Below, one piece after another: positions 18,458 to 26,745 of a DNA stretch of 64,000 bases (its first letter is position 1; the number at the start of each line of letters is the position of its first letter). The stretch is from Candidatus Thorarchaeota archaeon (GTDB taxonomy: Archaea > Asgardarchaeota > Thorarchaeia > Thorarchaeales > Thorarchaeaceae): the NCBI GenBank assembly GCA_003345545.1, contig PRDH01000076.1, forward strand, positions 1 to 64,000. The letters are read 5' to 3'. The notes beneath the pieces were generated by a model. That model was not told the origin of the DNA. It searched no databases and saw only the letters and a program-made list of their open reading frames with translations. The position numbers were made by a program, and so were the translations under genes.

Positions 18458-18578
18458 TGTGTGTTTCTTCTGTCTTGGAAGTATTCGTGAAGGATTGAGT
18501 CGACTGATACTATTCATTATGTGCTTATCCACTGTAGTGCTGTGGGGTGTTGAGAACTCCTAACTGGTGCCTACATTG

Positions 18579-18899
18579 CTAGACGACTGGTTTTACCTTC
18601 TTCACAATATCAGTCATATCGTACATACTGAAAGGTTTCTGAAGGAAGGCTCTTGCTCCTGCGGCAAGCACGGTCTCGCTCTGGCCCTCTATGAGATCAG
18701 AAATCACGACTATCGCGACAACAGGGTCTATATCTAGAAGGTTTTCAATCAGCCTGACAATATCCTGTTGGTCGATATTGAAGTCGATCAGTACCACTGA
18801 AGGGTTATTGCCCTGGCACAGAATGAGCAGACTCTCTGCATTCTCTGCTTCTCCGATCACATCAAGACCTGAGTCTTCGAGAGCCATCTTAAGAAGCAC
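18579..18899 (-). CDS. Degenerate response-regulator receiver domain
   Basis: Read from GTG 18899, the protein has 106 residues and lacks the first receiver strand. The frame extends upstream without a standard start and encodes GVIVAGEVPLLRVLL, so strand 1 is present but the usual acidic pair is replaced by AGE. The phosphoacceptor Asp (VVLIDFNI) and the Lys of LQKPFS remain. An ATG about 80 bases upstream is in another frame and would need one extra base near 18950 to join. Either an unusual start, a frameshift or a pseudo-receiver is possible. It follows the receiver gene at 19007-19369. Confidence 0.65.
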   Translation of the reverse strand: MLLKMALEDSGLDVIGEAENAESLLILCQGNNPSVVLIDFNIDQQDIVRLIENLLDIDPVVAIVVISDLIEGQSETVLAAGARAFLQKPFSMYDMTDIVKKVKPVV

Positions 18900-19006
18900 T
18901 CTCAGAAGCGGGACTTCCCCTGCAACAATTACTCCAGAATGGCCACTCTTTTTCAGGACTCAGAACCCCCAATTGAAGACATCAAGGTCAATCTACGCTT
19001 CATCGG

Positions 19007-19369
19007 TTATTCAGATACGGCGCTTTCAACGAGGTCTAGCATGTGCCTGATCGTGACGGGTTTCAACCCAAAGCTCACTGCACCATTGCTCATTGCTTGC
19101 TCTCGTACATTCGCATCCGCACTGATGAATACAATCTTGGCTTTGCTCTCTACTGCAAGGATCTCCTTCATTGTCTGCATCCCATCTTTGTTTGGCATCC
19201 TGTGGTCTAGAATGATGACATCAGGCCTAGGACGAAGTGCAATGAATTTCTCCACGGCCTCTGCGCCATCATAGGCATCTGCGATGACCTCATGTCCTTT
19301 GATACTGAACACATCTTTGTACAACCGATGTAGTATGACTTCATCATCGACAATGAAGATCGTCGCCAT
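19007..19369 (-). CDS. Stand-alone response-regulator receiver domain
   Basis: A 120-residue complete receiver: IFIVDDE at the N-terminus, phosphoacceptor Asp in VIILDHRMPNKDG, Ser in FISADAN and Lys in LKPVT. It has no output domain. It is upstream of the degenerate receiver 18579-18899 with a gap of about 100 bp, same orientation, so the two are probably co-transcribed. It belongs to the three-receiver cluster with the TPR protein. Confidence 0.9.
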   Translation of the reverse strand: MATIFIVDDEVILHRLYKDVFSIKGHEVIADAYDGAEAVEKFIALRPRPDVIILDHRMPNKDGMQTMKEILAVESKAKIVFISADANVREQAMSNGAVSFGLKPVTIRHMLDLVESAVSE

Positions 19370-20529
19370 TGGCTAGCCTCTTGTTTCTTCGGACGCAGCA
19401 TTCCAGCGCATGCACGAACGAGAAGCGCTTACTCGAACTTGCACGAGAGGAGCGCACAGACCCGTTATTGTATCTGTCAAATCAGTTCCTTATCTTTGGA
19501 TATAAATGATGTGTGACTAGGCTCTACTCACACGAAGAATTGCCCATCAGAAAGCGGTATCTGGCCTGAGGAATGCCTGTATCTCGGGTGTTCGTGTGTG
19601 CTGCACACTTGGTGCACCGATTCTGCCATACTGAGGGACTCAAAGAACACATCAGTGGATTAACTGAACTCAGACAGCTCTGTACAATCGCGCCTCCATC
19701 TGGTAGCGGGACTCCTTCCCAGTGCGCCAACTGGCAATTCTGGTTCTCTATGCTGCCTTTCCGATCTCTTTTCGATTTTTCGTCGGTCGATTCTGGGTGA
19801 GGATAATTACCGGCATTAGATATTTGTTCTTACGACTATTATACTTATTGTCAATCCGCCTCATAATATAGAATAACAGCATATATGTAGAGGCAGTTCG
19901 CGAGCGAGCCACTCCCAGCGAGCTTCTCTGTCGGTCAATGAGATGCTCCATCACCAGAGATATCAGTATCACATCCCTAAGATCACTGAAGAATTGCGGA
20001 ATAGACCGTATTCACTATTCAAATACAGACAGTAGTCAAGGACAATGCAATAGGCGACTACCATACTCAAATAGCGTGTATTGCTACCTTTTTGCGTGGA
20101 CAACCCTGCTTCTTCACTAACTTTTCCGGCGCACAGATGCTATGGCCCACTATCTGAGTATGACAAAGATCACTGCCAGGAATAATCGCGTGATGTGGTG
20201 ATCTGCAAACCAGAAAACGGACAGAGATTTCTTGGAAAGACCGGTTCAATATGATAGTGAGTATTTGTTATGAAATGGCTGTGAATACCTTCCAATGGTA
20301 CATATTGTACCATTGTAAGGCATTTTACACATAATGCAATCGTCGATAAGAATAGATTGTGACTAGATATTTGTTGTCGAAAAATCGGCAGGAATGGAGC
20401 TAAGGAATGAGACGATAGGTAACTATCGTGAATTATCTGCTCTGAACTCAGAAGCTCCAAAAAAGACCGAGTGGCATTCAGCTTGAACGAACTCAGATGC
20501 GGAACAACTCCAGGGTTCTAGCAATGTGA
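19370..20529. other. 1.16-kb gene-poor region
   Basis: Frames of 60-96 codons occur on both strands but none shows convincing protein character, and the two at 19524-19800 oppose each other. Visible signals are a TATA-like GGATATAAAT at about 19498, a GTGTGA/TCACAC hairpin (19511-19533), AT-rich DNA around 19810-19890, and a long inverted repeat at 20293. The stretch may hold decayed genes, a non-coding RNA or regulatory DNA; I cannot decide which. Confidence 0.5.
20293..20315. repeat. 23-bp perfect inverted repeat
   Basis: Arms CAATGGTACA and TGTACCATTG with a TAT spacer, all ten positions paired. It contains the same TACCA/TGGTA half-site as the tandem palindromes at 15205-15235. It could be an operator or an RNA hairpin; the surrounding 200 bp encode nothing recognisable. 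Confidence 0.6.
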
Positions 20530-20823
20530 TTGGACGTAATGACTAGATGGCGTCGAGAGTACAAGCGAGCTCAGGCAATGTTCTCTTCTGATACCCAGGA
20601 AGGGGACCGACGAAGTGTTAGCACATCTACATCACTGGTGAGCCAAACAGTGAACCATGATACAGGCTTGATTCAGGGGCGCTACGTTAGATTTGAGGTA
20701 TTACAAGGTCCGATATACCATGGTGTACTTGCATACTATGAAGTAAACGCTTCAAGGAACAAGTGTGTTCTGAATCGAGAGTACGAGATCTGGCCAACAA
20801 TGGATTGCAGGTGTGAAACTTAG
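20530..20823 (+). CDS. Possible small hypothetical protein
   Basis: A 97-codon frame from TTG 20530, or 94 from ATG 20539. There is no clear ribosome-binding site. The second half, with alternating hydrophobic residues (GRYVRFEVLQGPIYHGVLAY), could form a small beta domain; the first half is polar. No family recognised. It is included because it is the best coding candidate in the gene-poor stretch, with the CGTGTAC cluster immediately downstream. Confidence 0.35.
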   Translation: MDVMTRWRREYKRAQAMFSSDTQEGDRRSVSTSTSLVSQTVNHDTGLIQGRYVRFEVLQGPIYHGVLAYYEVNASRNKCVLNREYEIWPTMDCRCET

Positions 20824-20858
20824 CATACTCCTCCTCTCCTTCGTCTCTCCTTCCTACG

Positions 20859-20985
20859 CGTGTACTCCATTGGGCAGACGTGTACTCTTTGGAAAAAGGA
20901 CAACAAGCGTGTACCAGCCAAGAGAAGAAAACCAAGACCGCATCAAAGCAAATCAATGAGTTTGATTACCAATGAACGGTACACG
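20859..20985. repeat. Cluster 1 of the CGTGTAC motif (four copies)
   Basis: CGTGTAC occurs at 20859-20865, 20879-20885 and 20908-20914 on the plus strand, and as GTACACG at 20979-20985. Most copies extend to R-R-C-GTGTAC. The cluster lies in the 261 bp between a possible small ORF and the GGR-type gene, ending about 100 bp before that gene's start. It is probably a protein-binding array; see the matching cluster at 24075-24500. Confidence 0.6.
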
Positions 20986-21084
20986 CTTCTTCTCTTCATT
21001 ATTGCATCAATTTCCACATCATTCATGTCCATCAACGATATGAGCCAAAATTAATAGGGAAGCCGCCATGCTCTGATATGCAAG

Positions 21085-22275
21085 ATGTCTGTGGATACCG
21101 ATGTAATCATCATTGGTGCAGGACCAGCTGGTCTCATCGCAGCTGCTACCCTATCTGAGTTGGGTGTGCAGTACACACTCTTTGACCGAGATGAGAAACC
21201 CGGAGAGAAGAAACCCTGTGGAGGTTTCATTCCTAATCGGGCAGTAAAGGAGTTTGATGTGGAACATATCAGGAGTCAGCATGAAATAGTGTCCCTACGC
21301 ATGAAGTTCCCTGGACTGGATGTTGTTCGAGTTGACTTTGGTGATGTGGTAGGAGTGAATGTAAGAAGAGAGGATCTAGCTGACTGCTTGATAAGAAGGA
21401 TTGACAAAAAGCATGGTAACATTCGTCTGGGAACAAAGATCAGTAATGTCAAGATATCAGAGTCAGGGTGCAGTGTGTCTCTTCTGTATGGCTCGAATCT
21501 TGAAACGCTAACATCTCAGCTGATTATTGATGGAAGCGGCGTGAATCCAGTTACTCAGAGGTTTATCCCTCTAAGGGAGAGACCATCGAATTCGCATCTA
21601 GGATATGCAATCCAGTACCACTTGAAACGCGATACCGAATTTCAGAAAGTGAATGATTTCTACTATGGACATGAATACTCTCCGCGCGGCTATGCATGGG
21701 TGTTTCCATGCGGGAAGATTTCGGTTGTTGGAAGTGGTGGACTAATCGACAGAGTTCGCGAGAACAATGCACGGATAGACGACTACCTCAGACACCTGAT
21801 ATCGGAGGTGGAACCAACTAGAACTGATCTCGAGGGGGCAGAACTGATCAGGAGAGAGGCAGCCCTGATGCCTCTTGCAGGAATCATTCGACCTTCATAC
21901 GGTAGAAGGATTCTCCTTGCAGGTGATGCAGCTTGTCAGTGTTCACCTCTGAGCGGCGAAGGAATATTCTATTCAATGGTTGGAGGCCGCGAAGCAGCCA
22001 AGACAGCTGCGACATGTATCAAAAAGAATGATTTCTCTGATGATGCTCTATCGCAATACGAGAAGGCGTGGATAGACTCTATGGGTTCAGATCTGAGATG
22101 GGGCCTCTATCTCCAGAAGAAATTCACTGATTCGGGTTCTAAATCCATAGGTTCAGGTTTCCTCAGGTCCAGACAGACATCACGAATAATCGCAGAGATG
22201 TTGGTCGGGAAGAGGTCAGTCAGAAATGCCATCCTCAAAGCCGCTCCTGGTTATTTAAAATCGAAGTTCGTGTAG
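21085..22275 (+). CDS. Geranylgeranyl-reductase-family flavoprotein
   Basis: A 396-residue FAD protein: GAGPAG (11-16) in the first Rossmann strand, an acidic strand-2 end (LFDRDE), the CGG motif after PGEKKP, a mid-protein R-G-Y-A-W-V-F-P active-site segment and the C-terminal FAD motif LLAGDAA near residue 280 followed by PLSGEGI. This is the GGR family, whose archaeal members saturate the isoprenoid chains of ether lipids; other members act on menaquinone or chlorophyll precursors. Archaeal lipid or quinone saturation is the best guess. It is monocistronic, with CGTGTAC motifs upstream. Confidence 0.88.
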   Translation: MSVDTDVIIIGAGPAGLIAAATLSELGVQYTLFDRDEKPGEKKPCGGFIPNRAVKEFDVEHIRSQHEIVSLRMKFPGLDVVRVDFGDVVGVNVRREDLADCLIRRIDKKHGNIRLGTKISNVKISESGCSVSLLYGSNLETLTSQLIIDGSGVNPVTQRFIPLRERPSNSHLGYAIQYHLKRDTEFQKVNDFYYGHEYSPRGYAWVFPCGKISVVGSGGLIDRVRENNARIDDYLRHLISEVEPTRTDLEGAELIRREAALMPLAGIIRPSYGRRILLAGDAACQCSPLSGEGIFYSMVGGREAAKTAATCIKKNDFSDDALSQYEKAWIDSMGSDLRWGLYLQKKFTDSGSKSIGSGFLRSRQTSRIIAEMLVGKRSVRNAILKAAPGYLKSKFV

Positions 22276-22303
22276 GTTCAGACTGATGGGAAATCCTCAG
22301 TCC

Positions 22304-23656
22304 TCATTTCCAGACCTCGTCGGGCCACCGAGAGTTCAGCTCTTCCTCTGCCATCGCTACAATCTCTGGTGATTCATCTTTAAGAGCCGTCCGGATTATC
22401 GAAGCAGCAGCATCACGTTTCAGTAGCCTCGAGGACTTGATGACAGCCTTCTTGATACTGACGTCGGGTTTTGCTAGAAGCCGCGTGAGAATATCTACCG
22501 CGTTTCTACCACCCTGTGTTGTAACTGCTATCAAGGTGTCTTCAATCATCGCAATAGGCATCCCTTTAGCTATCAAGGTCGTTAGGATTCGGTTTATCTT
22601 TGACATATCCAGACTCGGCACTTTGAGATTGCCCTGAGGAACCTTCTGACCAATGCTAGACCATTTGCTATGAGATGCAAGGGTGGATATGGCTCTGGCG
22701 ACAACATTGCGAACTGCTGGCTCTCCATCATTCAACATACTTGACAGAAACTCCAGGGTATTGGAATCCCCATTATCGCCCAAACCCTTCAGCGCGCGCA
22801 GACGCATATCGTGCTCGCTATCAGAGGCAACGACCATCAGTACATCATTGCATAGCTGAGTCTTGGCATTGAGAATAGTGTCCAACGCTGCAGCCTGTTT
22901 TCTGAAGCTTTCAAGGAAAATCTCAGACCGAGCAGCATGCACCCTATGGAGAGTTCTCAGTTCTTTGGCGTCCTCATGGTGTGACTCGATTCTGCCCACT
23001 TTGCACACGATATCCTCCCATTCCCCAGGATCGACGCCCACAAGCATCTTTGAAACATCCAGTCCTGCACTCTGAAGGCTCTCCGCGATGACGCTAAAGG
23101 TCTTCTCACTGACCACACTCTCGAAGATTTCATCATTCGATAATGCGGAAACGATTCTCTGGCCATAGTAGGTTTGCAGTAGATTGACAGTGCAGTAGAG
23201 GGGGACAGATCCGCGTTTATAGTAGATGATGCAGTTCTCCAGTTCTTCGGATCTCAGAGTGAGAATCTGGGGCAACACGACAGCATACTGCCCCCTGCTA
23301 ATGGTTTCAACGGAAGCATAGAACTGATTGAACCGGGAATCCCTCTGATCGAGAAGCCGTTTAACAAAATCAATCATAAATACTTGAACATCGCCCCTAA
23401 CATCATCCGTCAAAAGCCCAAGCATATTGGTCGATGATATTTGGACTGCAAAGTACACGTCCCACATTCCTAGGTAATAGGTGACATGGTCTCTTAGCTC
23501 GAGCGTGTGCTGTGGATATGGGTCATAATCAACCTTAAGCAGTTTCGCAACATCAGCGATTTGGTTGTTCTTTCTCGCACGGTCGAAAAGATGACTGCTT
23601 GCAGGAAAATTCCTCTCAACTATTGCTTTCTGTATGCCACTGACTATGTCTTTCAA
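22304..23656 (-). CDS. HEAT-repeat protein
   Basis: A 450-residue helical protein. The C-terminal half has HEAT/armadillo-type helix pairs, for example DMRLRALKGLGDNGDSNTLE, GEPAVRNVVARAISTLASH, and VSIKKAVIKSSRLLKRDAA. The first 250 residues are helical and less regular. HEAT proteins are scaffolds or regulators; no partner is obvious. It is convergent with the GGR gene (28 bp apart) and sits between the two CGTGTAC clusters. Confidence 0.7.
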   Translation of the reverse strand: MKDIVSGIQKAIVERNFPASSHLFDRARKNNQIADVAKLLKVDYDPYPQHTLELRDHVTYYLGMWDVYFAVQISSTNMLGLLTDDVRGDVQVFMIDFVKRLLDQRDSRFNQFYASVETISRGQYAVVLPQILTLRSEELENCIIYYKRGSVPLYCTVNLLQTYYGQRIVSALSNDEIFESVVSEKTFSVIAESLQSAGLDVSKMLVGVDPGEWEDIVCKVGRIESHHEDAKELRTLHRVHAARSEIFLESFRKQAAALDTILNAKTQLCNDVLMVVASDSEHDMRLRALKGLGDNGDSNTLEFLSSMLNDGEPAVRNVVARAISTLASHSKWSSIGQKVPQGNLKVPSLDMSKINRILTTLIAKGMPIAMIEDTLIAVTTQGGRNAVDILTRLLAKPDVSIKKAVIKSSRLLKRDAAASIIRTALKDESPEIVAMAEEELNSRWPDEVWK

Positions 23657-23770
23657 GCAACTTCACAACCAAGACTAGAGAGTCGTATTTCAATGTAACT
23701 CAATAATGAAGAGGTAGGCGAGTTCAGTGTATGCTCGCCATACCTCGGGATAGAGAAAAGAGAGATGAAC

Positions 23771-24040
23771 TTATGATCCTGACCCGCGCATTCGGTGGAC
23801 AATGAAACACTTTTCGCGGTAGGCTTGGTCATCGAGATTGTTGATAAAATTCTCAAGCTTCTTGACCTTTGTGAACTCTTCTTGAATACCAAGATCACGA
23901 ACCTGTACCAAAGCTTTCTTCTCGCAGATTCGTACGTATATTCCTCCCAGGCCGACACCATGTTTCATGTAAACAGGTTCTTCCTGGTTTTTAACTCGAT
24001 AGAAACCCTGTCTTCTGAGCATTCTACTGAACATCATCAA
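23771..24040 (-). CDS. Small basic hypothetical protein
   Basis: An 89-residue basic protein. A GGGAGGT ribosome-binding site lies upstream of the ATG-ATG start at 24040, which favours this strand over the opposite 98-codon frame. The sequence has alternating hydrophobic and charged residues (GIYVRICEKKALVQVRDLG), suggesting a small alpha-beta or beta-barrel domain. No family recognised. One copy of CGTGTAC lies about 35 bp upstream of the start. Confidence 0.55.
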   Translation of the reverse strand: MMMFSRMLRRQGFYRVKNQEEPVYMKHGVGLGGIYVRICEKKALVQVRDLGIQEEFTKVKKLENFINNLDDQAYREKCFIVHRMRGSGS

Positions 24041-24600
24041 AGTGTCTTTACCTCCCGGCGGTCAGACAGGAAACGTACACGCTTACCATAATATAAACAT
24101 ATACGGTTTTGACTGGTAAACGCCGCTATTTCGCGCCACACATTTGGGTATGATTGAGTATGATGGTGGAACAAATGCAATACTCAAGGTGCTATTTCGG
24201 AACAAATATGCCTATTCTATGCCAATTTTAGAACATTACAGCTATCTGAACACATTCTTAGCTTCCATCAGCTTCCAAAGGGCGCGAAATGTGTCGACGT
24301 GTACATTTTGGGAATTCTGTAAAATGATTCGCAAAGGCTAACGTGTACATTCTTTGAGATACAGCGTGTACTCACTTGCTGGTTCAACGCCACGGACAAA
24401 GTGGGACGAATGGTTGTATTAGTGCAACAACTTCTTCTATCAGAAACCAAGGTGAACTAAACAGAGATAGAACTGATTCATCAATTCAAGAAAGTACACG
24501 TTCCTTTCAAATGCAGTAAGATTCTGTGTATGGTGAGTTCTCTCCTAAGCTATAACTTTAAAATGGCACCGTGTTGCTCAGCAGATCGAGTGTTTCAGAA
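24041..24600. other. 560-bp AT-rich non-coding region
   Basis: Contains five CGTGTAC motifs, an inverted repeat of ATTTCGCGCC (24128-24137) with GGCGCGAAAT (24281-24290), the likely divergent promoters of 23771-24040 and of the insertase gene, and a TATA-like ACTTTAAAAT near 24556. A 65-codon frame at 24144-24341 has no ribosome-binding site and is not credited. The stretch could be regulatory DNA or, more speculatively, a replication or integration site. Confidence 0.5.
24075..24500. repeat. Cluster 2 of the CGTGTAC motif (five copies)
   Basis: CGTGTAC at 24298-24304, 24342-24348 and 24365-24371, and its reverse complement at 24075-24081 and 24494-24500. The outer copies are inverted relative to the inner three. 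Two copies extend to ACGTGTACATT. The cluster lies between the divergently transcribed genes 23771-24040 and 24601-25146. Confidence 0.6.
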
Positions 24601-25146
24601 ATGGATCCATGGAGTGATTTCCTGCAATTCGTCACCAGTCTTTTCCAGCCAATGGCGGCTCCTCCGTGGTCAGCCGTCCTTGTAGTCCTCGTCAATATTG
24701 CACTTGCGCTCATCTCCATATGGGCTACAAACAGGTTCACCGATGTTGAGAAGATGAAGCAAGACATGGCAGAGGTAAAGGCATGGCAGGATAAGTTGAA
24801 GGCTGCAAGGAAGAGCATGGATCCAGCAGCGCTGCAAGAAGTGGCAAGCGATCAAGGAAGAATCATGCGCATTAATAGCTCGATGATGGGCGCCAGAATG
24901 AAGCCAATGTGCTACTTCTATATCCCGTTCATATTGGCCTTCACAATCCTAGGAGCAATATTCCAAGGCGGGATTGTTGCAGTCTTGCCTTTCAACATCG
25001 ACAAAGCTCTGCCTTTTCTCACTGGAATGCTTGGAAGGCCAACTGCTGAAGGATTTGGTCTGACCTTCTACGGTTTCTACTTTCTTGTTGGTTTTGGACT
25101 TGGAAATCTTCTCAGGAGACCCTTCGGCCAGTCTATGACAACATGA
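24601..25146 (+). CDS. EMC3/TMCO1-type membrane insertase (DUF106)
   Basis: A 181-residue protein from ATG 24601; the frame extends back to 24571, but a TATA-like element at about 24556 makes the downstream ATG more likely. It has the DUF106 layout: a membrane helix (about 20-40), a long cytosolic coiled-coil hairpin with K-M-K-Q-D-M-A-E, a Met-rich segment (MMGARMKPMCYFY) and two C-terminal helices. Archaeal DUF106 proteins belong to the Oxa1 superfamily with eukaryotic EMC3 and TMCO1, and insert or chaperone membrane proteins at the Sec translocon. Confidence in the family is high; the client range is unknown. Confidence 0.85.
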   Translation: MDPWSDFLQFVTSLFQPMAAPPWSAVLVVLVNIALALISIWATNRFTDVEKMKQDMAEVKAWQDKLKAARKSMDPAALQEVASDQGRIMRINSSMMGARMKPMCYFYIPFILAFTILGAIFQGGIVAVLPFNIDKALPFLTGMLGRPTAEGFGLTFYGFYFLVGFGLGNLLRRPFGQSMTT

Positions 25147-25377
25147 TCGGTACGGTTTGCGTTGCCCGCTTTGATTTGCGGTATTTGCATATTGAATACC
25201 TAAGACATCCACCTTTTATTGAAAGAACCTGGAGTAGACATGAGTTTCCCCATGGGAACTCCGTCGATTACTCGACAGAGGGACGAGAAAGGATGCGACC
25301 TCGGAAATCAATGTATCATCCCTAGCTTTCTTTCGTTTTTGCATCCTTTCTCCGAATCTCAACGTATTCAGGAACTG

Positions 25378-25385
25378 TTTTATTT
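25378..25385 (+). promoter_or_regulatory. TATA box of a leaderless DUF362 transcript
   Basis: TTTTATTT is centred about 26 bp before ATG 25407. That spacing puts the transcription start at or beside the start codon, and no ribosome-binding site is visible, so a leaderless mRNA is likely. Confidence 0.5.
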
Positions 25386-25406
25386 GACAAGTCACGCCTC
25401 TAGCCC

Positions 25407-26600
25407 ATGAGTTCGGACACTCCCGTTGTCTACTTTGGTTCTGTCAAGCAAGGGAACATGGGCAAATTCGCCTCGTTTGCAGCGAAGGTAGATGAAGTTG
25501 TAAAGAAACTCGATCTCTCAACAATCGAGAAGAAAGACAAGGTAGCAATCAAGATGCATCTGGGATATCAAGATGGATACCAAACAGTCCCAGTTTTCTT
25601 TGTGCGACGGATTGTGAATGCTGTTAAAAAAACTGGTGCGTTTCCATTTGTGACCGACAATCCCACATCCGTCTATAATGCTGTGAATAGAGGATACACA
25701 CAGGAAACATGCGGATGCCCCATCATCCCGATAGCAGGCGTGAAAGACAAGTATGTATATGAATCAGAGGTCGACTTTCATGGTCTTAAGTCACTTGACA
25801 TGAGCGGGGTGCTTCACGATGCAGATGCTCTTATTGACCTTTCACACGTGAAGGGGCATAATAATTGCGGGCTCGGAGGAGCAATAAAGAACATTGCCAT
25901 TGGCGGCTATTCCGCTCAATCAAGGTGGCGCAAGATCCATGGAATCGAGGGAGCGATTCCCTACTGGGATGCAAAGAAATGCACGCCAGAACATGCAAAG
26001 GAACTCGTTGAAGCATGTAGGGATCACTGCATCTCGTATAAGGAAGAGAGCCACGAACTGACTCTTGACTTTGGCATGTGCCATCAATGTCTAGATTGTA
26101 TAGAGGCAGACCGAGAGGTCGAATGTCTTACACTCAGACCGGAGAACTACGCTCTCTTTCAGGAACTGATGGCAATCGCGGCGAACAACATTCTCAAAAC
26201 ATTCGATGAAACAAAGCGATTCTTCATCAATCTTGCCATTTCAATAACACCCTATTGCGATTGCTGGGGAGTTGGGCAACCGAATATCGTAAATGACATA
26301 GGTGTACTCGGAAGCAGAGATATAGTGGCAGTAGAAACAGCTACGCTTGACCTAATTGCCAAGGAAGGAATCGTTGAGAGTATGATTCCACCTTACTTCC
26401 GAGTTCACAAAGATCCAGGGTTGCATCCATTTGAACAGCTCCATGGACCAATGAAGTCCCCATACATTGCGCTTCGGTATGCGGAAGAACTCGGAATGGG
26501 TTCGCGTAAATACAAGCTTGTTGAACTGCTGTCTCCTGCGAAGACGATGAAGATGAAACCCCCAAGGCATGTAGTCGAAACCGAACCCACTTTCTTCTAG
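25407..26600 (+). CDS. DUF362-domain protein
   Basis: A 397-residue protein of the DUF362 family. The N-terminal half has the family elements KVAIKMHLG, FVTDNPT, and HVKGHNNCGLGGAIKN. Cysteines occur as CGCP near 110, CHQCLDC near 225 and CDCWG near 288, suggesting an Fe-S or metal site rather than a canonical 2x[4Fe-4S] ferredoxin domain. DUF362 proteins are often linked to Fe-S or corrinoid chemistry, with no general reaction known. It appears leaderless, and no redox partner is adjacent. Confidence 0.82.
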   Translation: MSSDTPVVYFGSVKQGNMGKFASFAAKVDEVVKKLDLSTIEKKDKVAIKMHLGYQDGYQTVPVFFVRRIVNAVKKTGAFPFVTDNPTSVYNAVNRGYTQETCGCPIIPIAGVKDKYVYESEVDFHGLKSLDMSGVLHDADALIDLSHVKGHNNCGLGGAIKNIAIGGYSAQSRWRKIHGIEGAIPYWDAKKCTPEHAKELVEACRDHCISYKEESHELTLDFGMCHQCLDCIEADREVECLTLRPENYALFQELMAIAANNILKTFDETKRFFINLAISITPYCDCWGVGQPNIVNDIGVLGSRDIVAVETATLDLIAKEGIVESMIPPYFRVHKDPGLHPFEQLHGPMKSPYIALRYAEELGMGSRKYKLVELLSPAKTMKMKPPRHVVETEPTFF

Positions 26601-26745
26601 CTCGGGGCTGCGCAGAAGCACTATTGAGAGTCTAGGCACACGACGAACAGTTAATAGTAAATCCAGAAGGAGAAGAGGTTGGGATTCCCTCTCCCTCGAC
26701 ATCAAGATGAGTCAGGCATAATGAATTGAAGTGAGAGATTGAGCC

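Noticed and set aside
19524..19800. Opposing 68- and 75-codon frames
   Set aside because: They overlap on opposite strands, and neither has a clear family or composition; the region is listed as gene-poor instead.
24144..24341. 65-codon plus-strand frame in the CGTGTAC-rich region
   Set aside because: No ribosome-binding site, weak coding character, and it crosses a motif copy.
20859..24500. Known archaeal origin recognition boxes
   Set aside because: The repeat does not match described ORB or mini-ORB sequences and no Cdc6/Orc1 gene is present, so an origin is only mentioned as a possibility.
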